Shown here: in pieces, positions 17,565-26,223 of the stretch
How the letters are laid out: each line of letters starts with the position of its first letter
Numbering within the stretch: position 1 is the stretch's first letter
From: an uncultured Flavobacteriales bacterium
GTDB taxonomy: Bacteria > Bacteroidota > Bacteroidia > Flavobacteriales > Flavobacteriaceae
Direction: 5' to 3'
Assembly: GCA_913058295.1 (NCBI GenBank)
Contig: CAJXRD010000026.1
Coordinates: 1 to 43,360 of the forward strand
DNA: 43,360 nt
The notes under the pieces: generated by a model
What the model saw: the letters and a program-made list of their open reading frames with translations, nothing else
Told to the model about the DNA's origin: nothing
Database searches by the model: none
Made by a program: the position numbers and the translations under genes

Positions 17565-19244
17565 ATGTTAGCAATTGATTGGATCGTTCTAATTGGAACA
17601 TTGACTTTTATCGTATTATACGGTACCTACAAAACCCGCGGAAATAAAAATGTAACCGATTATTTAAAAGGTGGAAGTGACTCGCATTGGTGGACTATTG
17701 GCTTAAGTGTTATGGCTACCCAAGCGAGTGCCATTACCTTTTTATCTACTCCTGGTCAAGCATACCATGATGGTATGGGCTTTGTGCAATTTTACTTTGG
17801 AGTTCCTATTGCCATGGTTATTATTTGTATTGTTTTTATACCCTTATACCATAAATTAAAAGTTTTTACGGCTTATGAATATTTAGAGACAAGGTTCGAT
17901 TTAAAAACTAGAACACTAACAGCTGTTCTATTTTTAATACAAAGAGGCTTAGCAGCTGGGATTACCATTTTTGCTCCTTCTATTATTTTATCGGCAGTTT
18001 TAGGTTGGGACTTAGTTACTCTGAATATCATTATTGGTATACTTGTAGTTATTTATACAGTTAGTGGAGGTACAAAAGCAGTTAGTATCACTCAAAAACA
18101 ACAGATGGGAGTTATTTTTCTGGGTATGTTTATCTCTTTTTTAATCATACTTAATTTTCTTCCCTTAGAAATTTCATTTACTAAGGCATTAGATATTGCT
18201 GCTGCTAGTGGAAAAATGGAAATATTAGATTTTTCTTTCGATTTTGACAATCGTTATACCTTTTGGAGTGGGATTATTGGGGGTACCTTCTTAGCCCTCT
18301 CCTATTTTGGAACCGACCAAAGTCAAGTGCAACGCTATCTTAGTGGTAAATCTGTACGTGAAAGTCAGATGGGATTGATTATGAATGGAATGTTGAAAGT
18401 TCCTATGCAATTCTTTATTTTATTGATTGGAATCATGGTTTTTGTTTTCTATCAATTTAATAGTGCTCCTTTAAACTTTAATCCGGCAGCGATTGATGAT
18501 TTAAAGAAATCTGAATATGCCGCAGAATATCAGCAATTGGAAGCGGACAATATGGATTTAGAAAAATCTATTAAAACAAAACAATTGTTATTTGCAGATT
18601 CTGAAGACGTTTCTCTAAAAGAAAATCTTTCTAAAGAGTTAAGTCATTTAAACGGACTTAAAAAAGACTTGCATACCCAAACCAAAGAGCTGATTTTAAA
18701 AGCCAATCCAAATGCAGAAACCAATGATAAGGATTATGTTTTTATACACTTTATACTAACGCAATTACCAAGAGGATTAATAGGTTTATTATTGGCGGTG
18801 ATATTAAGTGCTGCTATGTCCTCAACAGCATCTGAATTAAATGCCTTGGCATCTACTACAGCTATAGATCTATACAAACGTAATGTAGGTAGAAAGAGCG
18901 ATATTCATTATGTAAAAGCTTCCAAATGGTTTACTTTACTTTGGGGTATTATTGCTATTTCGGTGGCTTGTGTCGCCAACTTGTTTGATAATTTAATTCA
19001 GTTGGTAAATATTATTGGATCCATATTTTATGGAAATGTTTTAGGAGTATTTCTACTTGCATTTTTTATTAAATATGTAAAAAGCAAAGCGGTATTCTGG
19101 GCAGCCATTATTACACAAATTATCATTATCTATATTTGGTATATCGACCTTATGCCCTACTTATGGTTAAACTTAGTGGGTTGTGCTATCGTTATGGGAA
19201 TTGCAATAATAATACAGACTATACTTCCTAATAAGGAAAAGTAA
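17565..19244 (+). CDS. Sodium:solute symporter (SSS family)
   Basis: 559 residues, a polytopic inner-membrane protein with the SSS order of helices, starting with LAIDWIVLIGTLTFIVLYG. Family marks are GGSDSHWWTIGLSVMATQAS near residue 37, FLALSYFGTDQSQVQRYL near 240 and the SAAMSSTASELNALASTTAI block near 420, which forms part of the sodium site. Transporters of this kind import sugars, myo-inositol, sialic acid or carboxylates with sodium. Residues about 308-390 are an extra polar, helical, Lys/Glu-rich loop (LKKSEYAAEYQQLEADNMDL and onward) not found in typical members. Its genomic partner, the PIG-L deacetylase, suggests a sugar-related substrate. Confidence 0.92.
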   Translation: MLAIDWIVLIGTLTFIVLYGTYKTRGNKNVTDYLKGGSDSHWWTIGLSVMATQASAITFLSTPGQAYHDGMGFVQFYFGVPIAMVIICIVFIPLYHKLKVFTAYEYLETRFDLKTRTLTAVLFLIQRGLAAGITIFAPSIILSAVLGWDLVTLNIIIGILVVIYTVSGGTKAVSITQKQQMGVIFLGMFISFLIILNFLPLEISFTKALDIAAASGKMEILDFSFDFDNRYTFWSGIIGGTFLALSYFGTDQSQVQRYLSGKSVRESQMGLIMNGMLKVPMQFFILLIGIMVFVFYQFNSAPLNFNPAAIDDLKKSEYAAEYQQLEADNMDLEKSIKTKQLLFADSEDVSLKENLSKELSHLNGLKKDLHTQTKELILKANPNAETNDKDYVFIHFILTQLPRGLIGLLLAVILSAAMSSTASELNALASTTAIDLYKRNVGRKSDIHYVKASKWFTLLWGIIAISVACVANLFDNLIQLVNIIGSIFYGNVLGVFLLAFFIKYVKSKAVFWAAIITQIIIIYIWYIDLMPYLWLNLVGCAIVMGIAIIIQTILPNKEK

Positions 19245-19333
19245 ATATGTGTTTATCCAAAGCTATTAGTCGATAAACGCGCAAAAAATGATGGGGTAAC
19301 AAATTGTGAATCATTGAATTACAAAATTTAAAC

Positions 19334-20485
19334 ATGAAATTACAAAAATACATATTAACAATTCTAGGGTTTATTTTATTTTTTCCATCGATCACCTTTA
19401 GTCAAGGTAAAAAGATAAAATATGAGTCCACCAAATTAAGTGACCACGCTTATATCATCACTCGAACAGGTAGTTCTGCTACCCGCAGGTCTAATATGGG
19501 AGTGATTATTGGTGAAAAAGGCCTATTGCTCATCAATCCATTATTCAGTGGTGATGAAGCGGATCAGTTTATGAATGCACTACAGGAGGTATCTGATATG
19601 CCTGTAAAATATGTCATCAACAGTAATTGGGATAATTATAACGTTGCTGCCAATTGGTACTTCAAGGACAAGGATGTGATAATTATTTCACATGAAAATA
19701 TAGTGTACCACAGAAACATCCATACCCAATTGTTATTTAAGGATAAATTCTCACTGGATATCGGAACGGAATCAATCATTGCCTACAGGAGTCTGGGTCA
19801 TTCATTTGGCCACATCAACATTCATCTTGAAAATGCCAATACAACTTTTATGGCTGACAGTTTTAGAAGCCAATGGATGACAATAGAAGGTCCCTTTGGA
19901 CTAGATGGTCATTTTAATGGCATTGATATGGCGTTAGAAATGGGTGATGAGCACACCAAATACATTTCTGGAAATACTACAGGTACCATTATCAGCAACA
20001 GAGAAGATCTCATCAAAGAAAAGGCATTACGTTCAAATTTTTCCAGTCGTGTATTTGAATTAAGGCAACAAGGCAAATCAAACGAGGAAATATTAATGGA
20101 TGATGCAATTGTAGGCATATTCAAACAATATGACTTATATCAATACATCACAGATGAAATTGCGGATTGGGTAATTAATCCTCTTTTCTACGATGAAAAA
20201 GCCAAGGCACTAATACTTTCTTCCAGTCAACTAGAAAAATATGTGGGAACGTATCGTTTAAAAGACAAAAGTGATGTAGAAATTTTTATCGAAAATAGCC
20301 AACTATTTTCTAAAAGTGTTGGTCAATTTTATTTGAAATTGGTACCTACTTCAGACACCCATTTTTGGCCTTACATGCAAAGCCTGAATGTTTATCAAAT
20401 TTTTGAAATGGATGATGAAAACAATGTGCTTGGATTTACTATAGAACATGGTGGAGCAAGCTTGAAATACACAAAGGATAAATAA
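19334..20485 (+). CDS. Secreted metallo-beta-lactamase-fold protein with degenerate metal site and DUF3471-like tail
   Basis: 383 residues with a signal peptide ending near ITFSQ. The fold is clearly MBL, with strand MGVIIGEKGLLLINPL, the first metal region VINSNWDNYNVAAN, and GHSFGHINIHL and TTFMADSF later. The canonical HxHxDH is here N98-x-D100-x-Y102-N103, and the late His is N214 in SGNTTG; only H156 and D175 remain. Thus metal-dependent hydrolysis in the usual way seems impossible. The last 80 residues (LEKYVGTYRLKDKSDVEIF) resemble the DUF3471 domain that follows serine beta-lactamase-like domains. It may be a binding protein or pseudoenzyme. The reading frame is intact, so it is unlikely to be a simple pseudogene. 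It is 89 nt after the symporter; co-transcription is uncertain. Confidence 0.8.
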   Translation: MKLQKYILTILGFILFFPSITFSQGKKIKYESTKLSDHAYIITRTGSSATRRSNMGVIIGEKGLLLINPLFSGDEADQFMNALQEVSDMPVKYVINSNWDNYNVAANWYFKDKDVIIISHENIVYHRNIHTQLLFKDKFSLDIGTESIIAYRSLGHSFGHINIHLENANTTFMADSFRSQWMTIEGPFGLDGHFNGIDMALEMGDEHTKYISGNTTGTIISNREDLIKEKALRSNFSSRVFELRQQGKSNEEILMDDAIVGIFKQYDLYQYITDEIADWVINPLFYDEKAKALILSSSQLEKYVGTYRLKDKSDVEIFIENSQLFSKSVGQFYLKLVPTSDTHFWPYMQSLNVYQIFEMDDENNVLGFTIEHGGASLKYTKDK

Positions 20486-20545
20486 TACTCCTTTCAAAAA
20501 GATTGTTATCAATATATAAGAAAGTATTCTGAATGAACGATTCAT

Positions 20546-20669
20546 AACAACGTGTATAATTCTTTGCTTGGGTCTGTCTGTAGTCGGAAAACCAAATAGA
20601 TTTCTCTCAGGTTCGTTTTCTTTTACTAATTTAGTTCCAAGCCAACGCAAAAACCATACACAATCCGTT
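20546..20669. repeat. attC-like imperfect inverted repeat
   Basis: The left end AACAACGTGTATAATTCTTTGC and the right end (GCAAAAACCATACACAATCCGTT region, 20647-20669) are imperfect complements: both arms contain GTGTAT and TTTGC on one strand and ATACAC and GCAAA on the other. Inside them TTGG/CCAA and GGAAAACC/GGTTCGTTTTC continue the pairing. The outer ends are AAC and GTT, as in integron attC sites. I know such sequences from gaps between small genes in flavobacterial genomes. No integrase is in the window. Confidence 0.5.
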
Positions 20670-20726
20670 TAGCTAATAAGAAAAATCATAAAGCATTAAT
20701 TAAATTAATCTCAAATTAACAACCAA

Positions 20727-21233
20727 ATGCAATATTCAAATTTAGAAAAAAACAAGTTGTTTTTGCCTCAGAATTTTAAAGTTCCAGATTCCATAGAAAA
20801 TGAACATTTTAGAATAAGAATGGCCACAATTAATGATGCTGTTAAAGATTACGATGCAGTAATGTCTAGTTTCAACCATTTAAACAAAGAGTTTCCTCAT
20901 TGGAGATGGCCTAAGAAAAGTTTAACCATTGAGCAAAATTTAATTGATTTAGGTTGGCATCAAAAAGAGTTTCAAATGAGAAGTTCGTTTCTATATACAA
21001 TTGTTCGCCTTGATGAAAGTCAAATTCTTGGCAGTTTGTATATTGATCCATCTACTAAGAATAGTTTTGACTCGGAAATTCACATGTGGGTAAGACAAAG
21101 TGAATTACAGAATGAGCTTGATTCCATACTATTTACTAAAGTAAAAGAATGGATAGATAAAGAATGGCCATTTAAGAAAGTTGCTTATCCAGGACGCGAT
21201 TACAGTTTTGAAGACTGGAATTTAATGACATAA
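20727..21233 (+). CDS. GNAT-like acetyltransferase-fold protein
   Basis: 168 residues. The sequence has the order of a GNAT fold: an opening strand ENEHFRIRMATINDAVKDYDAV, a helix with HWRWPKKS, then SSFLYTIVRLDESQILGSLYIDP, and WVRQSELQNELDSILFTKVKEWIDKEW in place of the acetyl-CoA binding strand and helix. The usual R/Q-x-x-G-x-G/A loop is not evident, so CoA binding is doubtful. No substrate can be named. It follows an attC-like repeat and begins a series of short co-oriented accessory genes. A -7 element is not seen upstream. Confidence 0.7.
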   Translation: MQYSNLEKNKLFLPQNFKVPDSIENEHFRIRMATINDAVKDYDAVMSSFNHLNKEFPHWRWPKKSLTIEQNLIDLGWHQKEFQMRSSFLYTIVRLDESQILGSLYIDPSTKNSFDSEIHMWVRQSELQNELDSILFTKVKEWIDKEWPFKKVAYPGRDYSFEDWNLMT

Positions 21234-21396
21234 TAACTGGCTAAAACACCTTATAAAAAACAGTTGCTAGAACAAGCTTACTTCCTAAAATTCTTACGGA
21301 TTTTATAGTTGGCTTAGTATTTACTAAATTACCTGCTTAAACACGAAACTTATCTTAAACAAACACCTTAACTGCAATACGCGAAAAGTAAAATAA

Positions 21397-21930
21397 ATGA
21401 CACTACAAATAGATTCAAGTTTAGAACTAAAACTATTAAAATTATCGGATTCTGCTGATATTTTTAATACAATTAATAGTCAGCGAGAATATTTAGGAAA
21501 GTGGTTACCATTTGTTGCATATACTCAAGAACTCAAAGACACTGAAAATTTCGTCAATTCAATTGTGAATTCACCTGAAGAAAAATTTGAATACACTTTC
21601 ACAATTAGAAAACAGAATCAATTTATTGGTTTGATTGGTTTAAAAGATTCTGATAAAACAAACAGAATAACAGAGATTGGATATTGGCTTTCAGAAAAAT
21701 TTCAGAAACAAGGGATTGTAACAAAATCAGTTAATAAACTTTGTGATTTCGCCTTTAAAGAACAAGGGTTTAATAGAATCGAAATAAAATGTGCAGTAGA
21801 GAACAAACCAAGTATAAACATTCCTAAAAAACTTGGATTTAAATTCGAGGGAATTGAGCGTGATGGAGAATTAATATCCGAAAACAATTACATTGATTTA
21901 AAAGTTTTTAGCAAACTGAAAAGTGACTAA
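21397..21930 (+). CDS. GNAT family N-acetyltransferase (RimJ/RimL-like)
   Basis: 177 residues. GNAT enzymes move an acetyl group from acetyl-CoA to an amine. The pattern is that of the RimJ/RimL group: LELKLLKLSDSADIFNTINS at the N-terminus, YTFTIRKQNQFIGLIGLKDSD as central strands, EIGYWLSEKFQKQGIVTKSV carrying the acetyl-CoA loop (KFQKQGIVT), and FNRIEIKCAVENKPSINIPKKLGFKFEG near the C-terminus. The target could be a ribosomal protein, another peptide or a small amine; it is not visible. The 163-nt gap upstream is AT-rich with small inverted repeats (CTAAAAT...ATTTTATAG and TTAGTATTTACTAA) and no promoter I recognise. Confidence 0.88.
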   Translation: MTLQIDSSLELKLLKLSDSADIFNTINSQREYLGKWLPFVAYTQELKDTENFVNSIVNSPEEKFEYTFTIRKQNQFIGLIGLKDSDKTNRITEIGYWLSEKFQKQGIVTKSVNKLCDFAFKEQGFNRIEIKCAVENKPSINIPKKLGFKFEGIERDGELISENNYIDLKVFSKLKSD

Positions 21931-22054
21931 TGTTTGAATTAAACAAAAAGAACAGTAGCAAAAAAGGTGTAAACAAACTTTATTAGTTACTGACTTTTAC
22001 ACAAAACCATTGACAACCTTTTAAAATAACCACCATAATTACAAAAATCTATAT

Positions 22055-22525
22055 ATGAGAAAATCAATTTTATTTATACCCTTACTATTCCTTGCTTTAA
22101 CAATCAATGCTCAAGAACACAAAGAATTTTATGATAATGGCGATATAAAAGTGTCTGGTACAAAAGAAAAAGGAATAGATACAGGTGAATGGAAATACTA
22201 TTTTGAGAATGGTAAAATAAGCAAAGAAGGGAACTATGTAAAAGGAAAGTTACATGGAGAATGGAAATACTATCACGAAAATGGTAGATTAAGAATAATT
22301 GGAAAGTATCAAAAAGGATTAGATACAGGCGAATGGAAATACTATCACGATAATGGCACCTTATGGGCAATTGGAAAATATGATAATGGTAAAGCTATTG
22401 GAGAATGGAAATACTATCATAAGAATGGTGAATTAAGTAAAGTTGGATCAAAAGAAAATGGTAAAGATATTGGCGAATGGGAATACTATGATGAAAATGG
22501 TAAAGCAACTCTCAAAGAAAATTAA
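22055..22525 (+). CDS. Secreted MORN-repeat (YwqK-like) protein
   Basis: 156 residues with a signal peptide (MRKSILFIPLLFLALTINAQ). After it come about five and a half repeats of 24 residues, each opening with GEWKYY or GEWEYY and containing a Tyr-x-x-NG turn (GEW at residues 44, 68, 92, 116 and 140). This is the MORN_2/YwqK repeat, a beta-hairpin array seen in many Bacteroidota exported proteins. The DNA repeats with a 72-bp period. The name antitoxin is sometimes attached to this family, but no toxin gene is adjacent, and the signal peptide argues for a periplasmic or surface role. Function unknown. Confidence 0.85.
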   Translation: MRKSILFIPLLFLALTINAQEHKEFYDNGDIKVSGTKEKGIDTGEWKYYFENGKISKEGNYVKGKLHGEWKYYHENGRLRIIGKYQKGLDTGEWKYYHDNGTLWAIGKYDNGKAIGEWKYYHKNGELSKVGSKENGKDIGEWEYYDENGKATLKEN

Positions 22526-22612
22526 TAATACCTACCAACAACTTATAAATGTAATAAGGGCTGAATTTCACGTTTGGAAATTCAACTAAAATCATTAAAT
22601 TTCCAATAAAAA

Positions 22613-23038
22613 ATGAAAACAACAACATTTCTAACCTTTGTAGGAGACCAATGTGGAAAAGCGGAAGAAGCAATAAAACTTTACACTTCTATCTTTCCAA
22701 ATTCTGAAATTAAAAGTATTGTAAACTACACAGAAGGAGAAGCTGGAGGAACAACAGAACTTATTAAATATGGTGTATTTACATTAAATGGCAAAGAATA
22801 TATGGTTTCCGAAAGTAATTATAATCACGCTTGGTCATTTACTCCTGGAGTATCCCTGTTCGTTTCCTGTAATACTGAAAATGAAATACATACTTTATTC
22901 GAAAAGCTTTCTTCAAATGGAGGTCAGATAATGGTCCCTCTGGATAATTACGATACTGGGGACTACGGCTTTGGTAAAAAATTTGGATGGTGTGAAGATA
23001 AATATGGCATTTCGTGGCAACTTAATCTTTCAGAATAA
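22613..23038 (+). CDS. VOC family protein (PhnB-like)
   Basis: 141 residues. The N-terminal block TTFLTFVGDQCGKAEEAIKLYTSIFPNSEI and the ending GFGKKFGWCEDKYGISWQLNLSE are typical of the PhnB/3-demethylubiquinone methyltransferase-like branch of the vicinal oxygen chelate fold. These are small dimeric cytoplasmic proteins formed of two beta-alpha-beta3 halves. The metal ligands usual in glyoxalase members are not clearly present, so an enzymatic reaction cannot be assigned. The gene is followed after 17 nt by a methyltransferase gene, with which it may form a unit. Confidence 0.88.
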   Translation: MKTTTFLTFVGDQCGKAEEAIKLYTSIFPNSEIKSIVNYTEGEAGGTTELIKYGVFTLNGKEYMVSESNYNHAWSFTPGVSLFVSCNTENEIHTLFEKLSSNGGQIMVPLDNYDTGDYGFGKKFGWCEDKYGISWQLNLSE

Positions 23039-23055
23039 ATTCAAATTATAACGTG

Positions 23056-23685
23056 ATGAGTATAGAAAAAGCATATAATAATTGGGCAGATCAATATGAT
23101 ACAAATGAAAACCGTACAAGGGATTTAGATAAAGTATCAACTATAGAAACTTTAAGCAAATATGATTTTGAAAGTGTTTTGGAATTAGGTTGTGGAACGG
23201 GAAAAAACACAAAATGGTTATTAGAAAAAGCAAAGCGAATAATTGGATTTGATTTCTCCCAAGAAATGCTAAATAAAGCAAATGAAAAAATAACTGATGA
23301 AAAAGCCGTTTTCAAAAGAGCAGATTTAAAGGAAGACTGGAAGGTTGACAATAACTTTGCTGATTTAATAACTTGTAGTTTAACACTAGAACATATAGAG
23401 GATTTAAATCATGTTTTTAATCAAGCAAATCTAAAATTAAAGAAAGATGGTTTGTTTTTTATAAGTGAATTGCATCCCTTTAAGCAATATTCTGGAAGCA
23501 AGGCTAGGTATGAAACTGAAAACGGAACAAAGGAATTAGAAGTTTATATTCACCATATTTCGGAATATATGGAGGATGCAAAAAATAACGGATTGGAATT
23601 CGTGGAAATGAAAGAATGGTTTGATGATAATAAAAAAGAAGGACTACCTCGATTGATTTCCTTCGTGTTTAAAAAACAAGCATAA
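23056..23685 (+). CDS. Class I SAM-dependent methyltransferase
   Basis: 209 residues from the ATG at 23056; a GTG directly before it (23053) is less likely. The Rossmann-type methyltransferase fold is shown by motif I VLELGCGTGKNTKWL near residue 40, IIGFDFSQEMLNKAN (acidic end of strand 2), FKRADLKEDW, and ADLITCSLTLEHIEDL (motif IV). YDTNENRTRD at the N-terminus is common in this small-molecule methyltransferase group. Acceptor unknown. It is the last gene of the short-gene series and is followed by a strong terminator. Confidence 0.9.
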   Translation: MSIEKAYNNWADQYDTNENRTRDLDKVSTIETLSKYDFESVLELGCGTGKNTKWLLEKAKRIIGFDFSQEMLNKANEKITDEKAVFKRADLKEDWKVDNNFADLITCSLTLEHIEDLNHVFNQANLKLKKDGLFFISELHPFKQYSGSKARYETENGTKELEVYIHHISEYMEDAKNNGLEFVEMKEWFDDNKKEGLPRLISFVFKKQA

Positions 23686-23686
23686 A

Positions 23687-23718
23687 AAAAGAGCCTTGGA
23701 AAATCAAGGCTCTTTTAT
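23687..23718. terminator. Bidirectional terminator
   Basis: A perfect 12-bp stem AAAAGAGCCTTG/CAAGGCTCTTTT with a 6-base loop separates the convergent methyltransferase and DUF2911 genes. A-runs and T-runs on both sides allow it to act on both strands. Confidence 0.9.
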
Positions 23719-23738
23719 ATTTATAAGATAAATATGTT

Positions 23739-24599
23739 TTATTTATCTGCTGTTACTTTACCTTCCCAAACCTGTAAAGATTTAGTGTTTAATGCTACAT
23801 AGTCAGCATTTCCAGCTTCAGTTGCTAATTCTAATGAAGTTTTAGCAGCTTTAATTGCTCCTTTTTTATCACCAGACTTTGCATAGATAAGAGACTGTTG
23901 TCTGTAATACCAAAAAGCAGGTTCTTTTCTTGTATCGATAGCTTTATCAATCCAAGTTTTAGATTTTTCGATGTCTTTATCCGCTTCTAAATAATAAACA
24001 GCAGCAGCATAATAATCGTTAGCCGAAGGACCAGCCATTACTTTCTCGATGCTTTTCGATACCATTTTATCAGTATTGAAATTGATGTTCACGGCAACAT
24101 AGGTTTTTTCCCATAAAATACCAAGGTTAACAGAATCGTTTGCTACATCATCAAAAGACATCGTCAAGGTTTCAATATTCATTGGCATTGGATATATAGA
24201 TGCTTTTACTTTAGCAGCTACTTTAGACTCGTCCCATTCTTGTGGAGTACCCCAGTTAGAAGAATCACTATAAAAATAGATCTCCCAAGATTGTGCACTA
24301 GGCTTAGTAAATATTGCATATGTTCCAGCTTTTACTTCAGAACCACCAATAGTTACGTCTTCACTAAATGTAATTTTTGTATTTGCATTTGCTCCTGTTC
24401 TCCAAAGCTTATCATAAGGTACCAAACCTCCAAATATTATTCTTTCACGCATAGAAGGTCTAGAATATTCTAAAGTAACATCGGTAAGTCCTACCGTTTG
24501 TGTGATTTTTTGTGAGGTACTTGGTGCTGGGGTTTTAACCTGTGCATTTGTATTTATAGTAAATGCTAATACTAGTGCTAAAAGGAATAGTTTTTTCAT
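23739..24599 (-). CDS. DUF2911 domain-containing secreted protein
   Basis: 286 residues with a signal peptide MKKLFLLALVLAFTINTNAQ. The DUF2911 core covers about residues 25-170: TLEYSRPSMRERIIFGGLVPYDKLWRTGAN-type opening (shown here in parts: EYSRPSMRERIIFGG and VPYDKLWRTGANANT), AGTYAIFTKPSAQSWEIYFY and LTMSFDDVANDSVNLGILWE. The C-terminal third is helical with TPR-like pairs (YYAAAVYYLEADKDIEKSKTW). It is a Bacteroidota periplasmic protein of unknown function. The gene is monocistronic between a terminator and the divergent ACR3 gene. Confidence 0.88.
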   Translation of the reverse strand: MKKLFLLALVLAFTINTNAQVKTPAPSTSQKITQTVGLTDVTLEYSRPSMRERIIFGGLVPYDKLWRTGANANTKITFSEDVTIGGSEVKAGTYAIFTKPSAQSWEIYFYSDSSNWGTPQEWDESKVAAKVKASIYPMPMNIETLTMSFDDVANDSVNLGILWEKTYVAVNINFNTDKMVSKSIEKVMAGPSANDYYAAAVYYLEADKDIEKSKTWIDKAIDTRKEPAFWYYRQQSLIYAKSGDKKGAIKAAKTSLELATEAGNADYVALNTKSLQVWEGKVTADK

Positions 24600-24631
24600 G
24601 TGAATGGTTTTAAGTTATTTTACATTGAAAA

Positions 24632-24639
24632 CAAATTTA
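24632..24639 (-). promoter_or_regulatory. Possible -7 element of the DUF2911 gene
   Basis: On the minus strand TAAATTTG lies 32 nt before the ATG. TTTTG occurs only 13 nt upstream of it, closer than consensus, so the -33 half is unsupported. Confidence 0.35.
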
Positions 24640-24743
24640 CTTAATTAGATGGCAAAAACATATTTTAAAAATTAGTATTCCGTTATTTTAGCAAAAGTTT
24701 AAGACTATCAAAAAATCATTTTAACTCTTAATAATATTTTACA

Positions 24744-25778
24744 ATGTCTACCACAAAAAAATTAAATTTTCTAGATAGTTATTTAACGCTATGGATTTTC
24801 ATAGCTATGGCATTAGGAGTTGGAATTGGTTATTTTATTCCCCAAGTACCCACAATAATTAACTCTTATAGTAGTGGCTCTACAAATATTCCAATAGCAA
24901 TTGGACTAATTTTAATGATGTATCCACCACTCGCTAAAGTGAATTATTCCTTATTACCCAAAGTTTTTAAAAACGTAAAAATTCTTAGTATTTCCCTTTT
25001 CTTGAATTGGATCGTTGGTCCAATATTAATGTTTGTTTTGGCAATCACATTTTTAAGAGATTATCCAGAATATATGGTTGGGCTTATATTAATAGGTCTT
25101 GCTCGTTGCATTGCAATGGTATTGGTTTGGAATGATCTTGCAGAGGGTAGTAAAGAATATGGAGCAGGCTTAGTTGCCCTAAATAGTATTTTTCAAGTTT
25201 TTGCTTATAGTTTTTACGCTTGGTTATTCATTACTGTCCTTCCTCCCTATTTTGGTTTTGAAGGAGCAATTGTAGATATTTCAATAGCGACTATTGCAGA
25301 AAGTGTTGCCATCTATTTAGGAATTCCTTTCTTAATGGGTTTATTAAGCCGGTTAATTTTAGTTAGAATTAAAGGAGAGGATTGGTATCAAACTAAATTT
25401 ATCCCAACGATTTCCCCATTAACCTTAATAGCACTTTTGTTTACTATTGTTGTCATGTTTTCTTTAAAAGGAGAATTGATTATTGAAATTCCAATGGACG
25501 TTTTAATCATTGCTATTCCATTATTGATCTATTTTGTCTTGATGTTCTTTATTAGTTTTTTTGTTAGTAAAACTATGGGAGCACCTTATGATAAAAATGT
25601 ATCCATTGCCTTTACCGCAACTGGGAATAACTTTGAATTAGCCATTGCAGTAGCTATTGCTGTTTTTGGATTAAATTCTGGACAAGCATTTGCAGGAGTA
25701 ATTGGACCATTGGTAGAAGTACCCGCTTTAATAATATTAGTTAGAGTTGCATTTTGGCTTCGGAAAAAATATTATTAA
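24744..25778 (+). CDS. ACR3-type arsenite efflux transporter
   Basis: 344 residues, about ten membrane helices. ACR3 exports arsenite (and in some members antimonite) across the inner membrane using the proton gradient. The family's functional Cys is C122 in [13 protein letters not shown], and the conserved acidic residue occurs in [19 protein letters not shown] near the end. The bile-acid:sodium symporter superfamily shares this fold, but the [11 protein letters not shown] segment is specific for ACR3. No arsR, arsC or arsM lies beside it, so if the gene is arsenic-responsive the regulator is elsewhere. It is divergent from the DUF2911 gene. Confidence 0.92.
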   Translation: MSTTKKLNFLDSYLTLWIFIAMALGVGIGYFIPQVPTIINSYSSGSTNIPIAIGLILMMYPPLAKVNYSLLPKVFKNVKILSISLFLNWIVGPILMFVLAITFLRDYPEYMVGLILIGLARCIAMVLVWNDLAEGSKEYGAGLVALNSIFQVFAYSFYAWLFITVLPPYFGFEGAIVDISIATIAESVAIYLGIPFLMGLLSRLILVRIKGEDWYQTKFIPTISPLTLIALLFTIVVMFSLKGELIIEIPMDVLIIAIPLLIYFVLMFFISFFVSKTMGAPYDKNVSIAFTATGNNFELAIAVAIAVFGLNSGQAFAGVIGPLVEVPALIILVRVAFWLRKKYY

Positions 25779-25905
25779 TAAGCGTTTTTTAAATAAAACG
25801 TCATGTTTTGTAGGATTTATCTGATTTATTATACATTTTATCGAAATTATATTGTTTATAACCGATTTTTTACTTTTTTTACTCTGTGCCCCAAAAACAG
25901 AACTT

Positions 25906-26139
25906 ATGGAATTAGATAGAAATGAATATATCAATAGAGAAATTACTGTAACCTTTACACCAAAAAAATGCATTCATGCTGAAAAATGTGCAAAAGGACT
26001 TTCTAGAGTATTTAGAACTTCTGTATTGCCTTGGATTAATTTAGATGGGGCAGAAACGAATAAGATCATCTCCCAAATTAAAAAATGTCCGTCTGGTGCT
26101 TTAGACTTTTGTCATAATCCGGTGAAGATTCCAGCCTAA
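25906..26139 (+). CDS. YjdI-like mono-cluster [4Fe-4S] protein
   Basis: 77 residues from the ATG at 25906. Four Cys (C22, C28, C61, C69) in the arrangement KKCIHAEKC ... KKCPSGALDFC match the Fer4_19/YjdI family of small iron-sulfur proteins, sometimes found fused to or next to CDGSH or N-acetyltransferase domains. The upstream open frame adds hydrophobic residues from intergenic DNA and is not used. The protein is probably a cytoplasmic electron carrier or sensor, partner unknown. The gene lies 127 nt after the ACR3 gene; an arsenic role is not supported. Confidence 0.87.
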   Translation: MELDRNEYINREITVTFTPKKCIHAEKCAKGLSRVFRTSVLPWINLDGAETNKIISQIKKCPSGALDFCHNPVKIPA

Positions 26140-26223
26140 GTTAATTTTTTAATAAATAAATCGTAGTCTTAAACAATTTTTATAATCTTGCACAGTTAAA
26201 AAATAAACGTCTACCTTTATATT

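Noticed and set aside
20351-20650. 99-residue minus-strand frame
   Set aside because: Covers the end of the MBL-fold gene and the attC-like repeat; composition is like translated repeat, so not a gene.
22055-22525. Antitoxin of a YwqJ/YwqK toxin-antitoxin pair
   Set aside because: Only the MORN repeats match; it has a signal peptide and no toxin-like gene is beside it.
22055-22525. 72-bp tandem DNA repeat as an independent element
   Set aside because: The periodicity is explained by the MORN protein repeats in the coding sequence.
24744-26139. Arsenic-resistance operon of ACR3 plus ferredoxin
   Set aside because: No arsR, arsC or arsM and a 127-nt gap; the small iron-sulfur protein family is not tied to arsenic.
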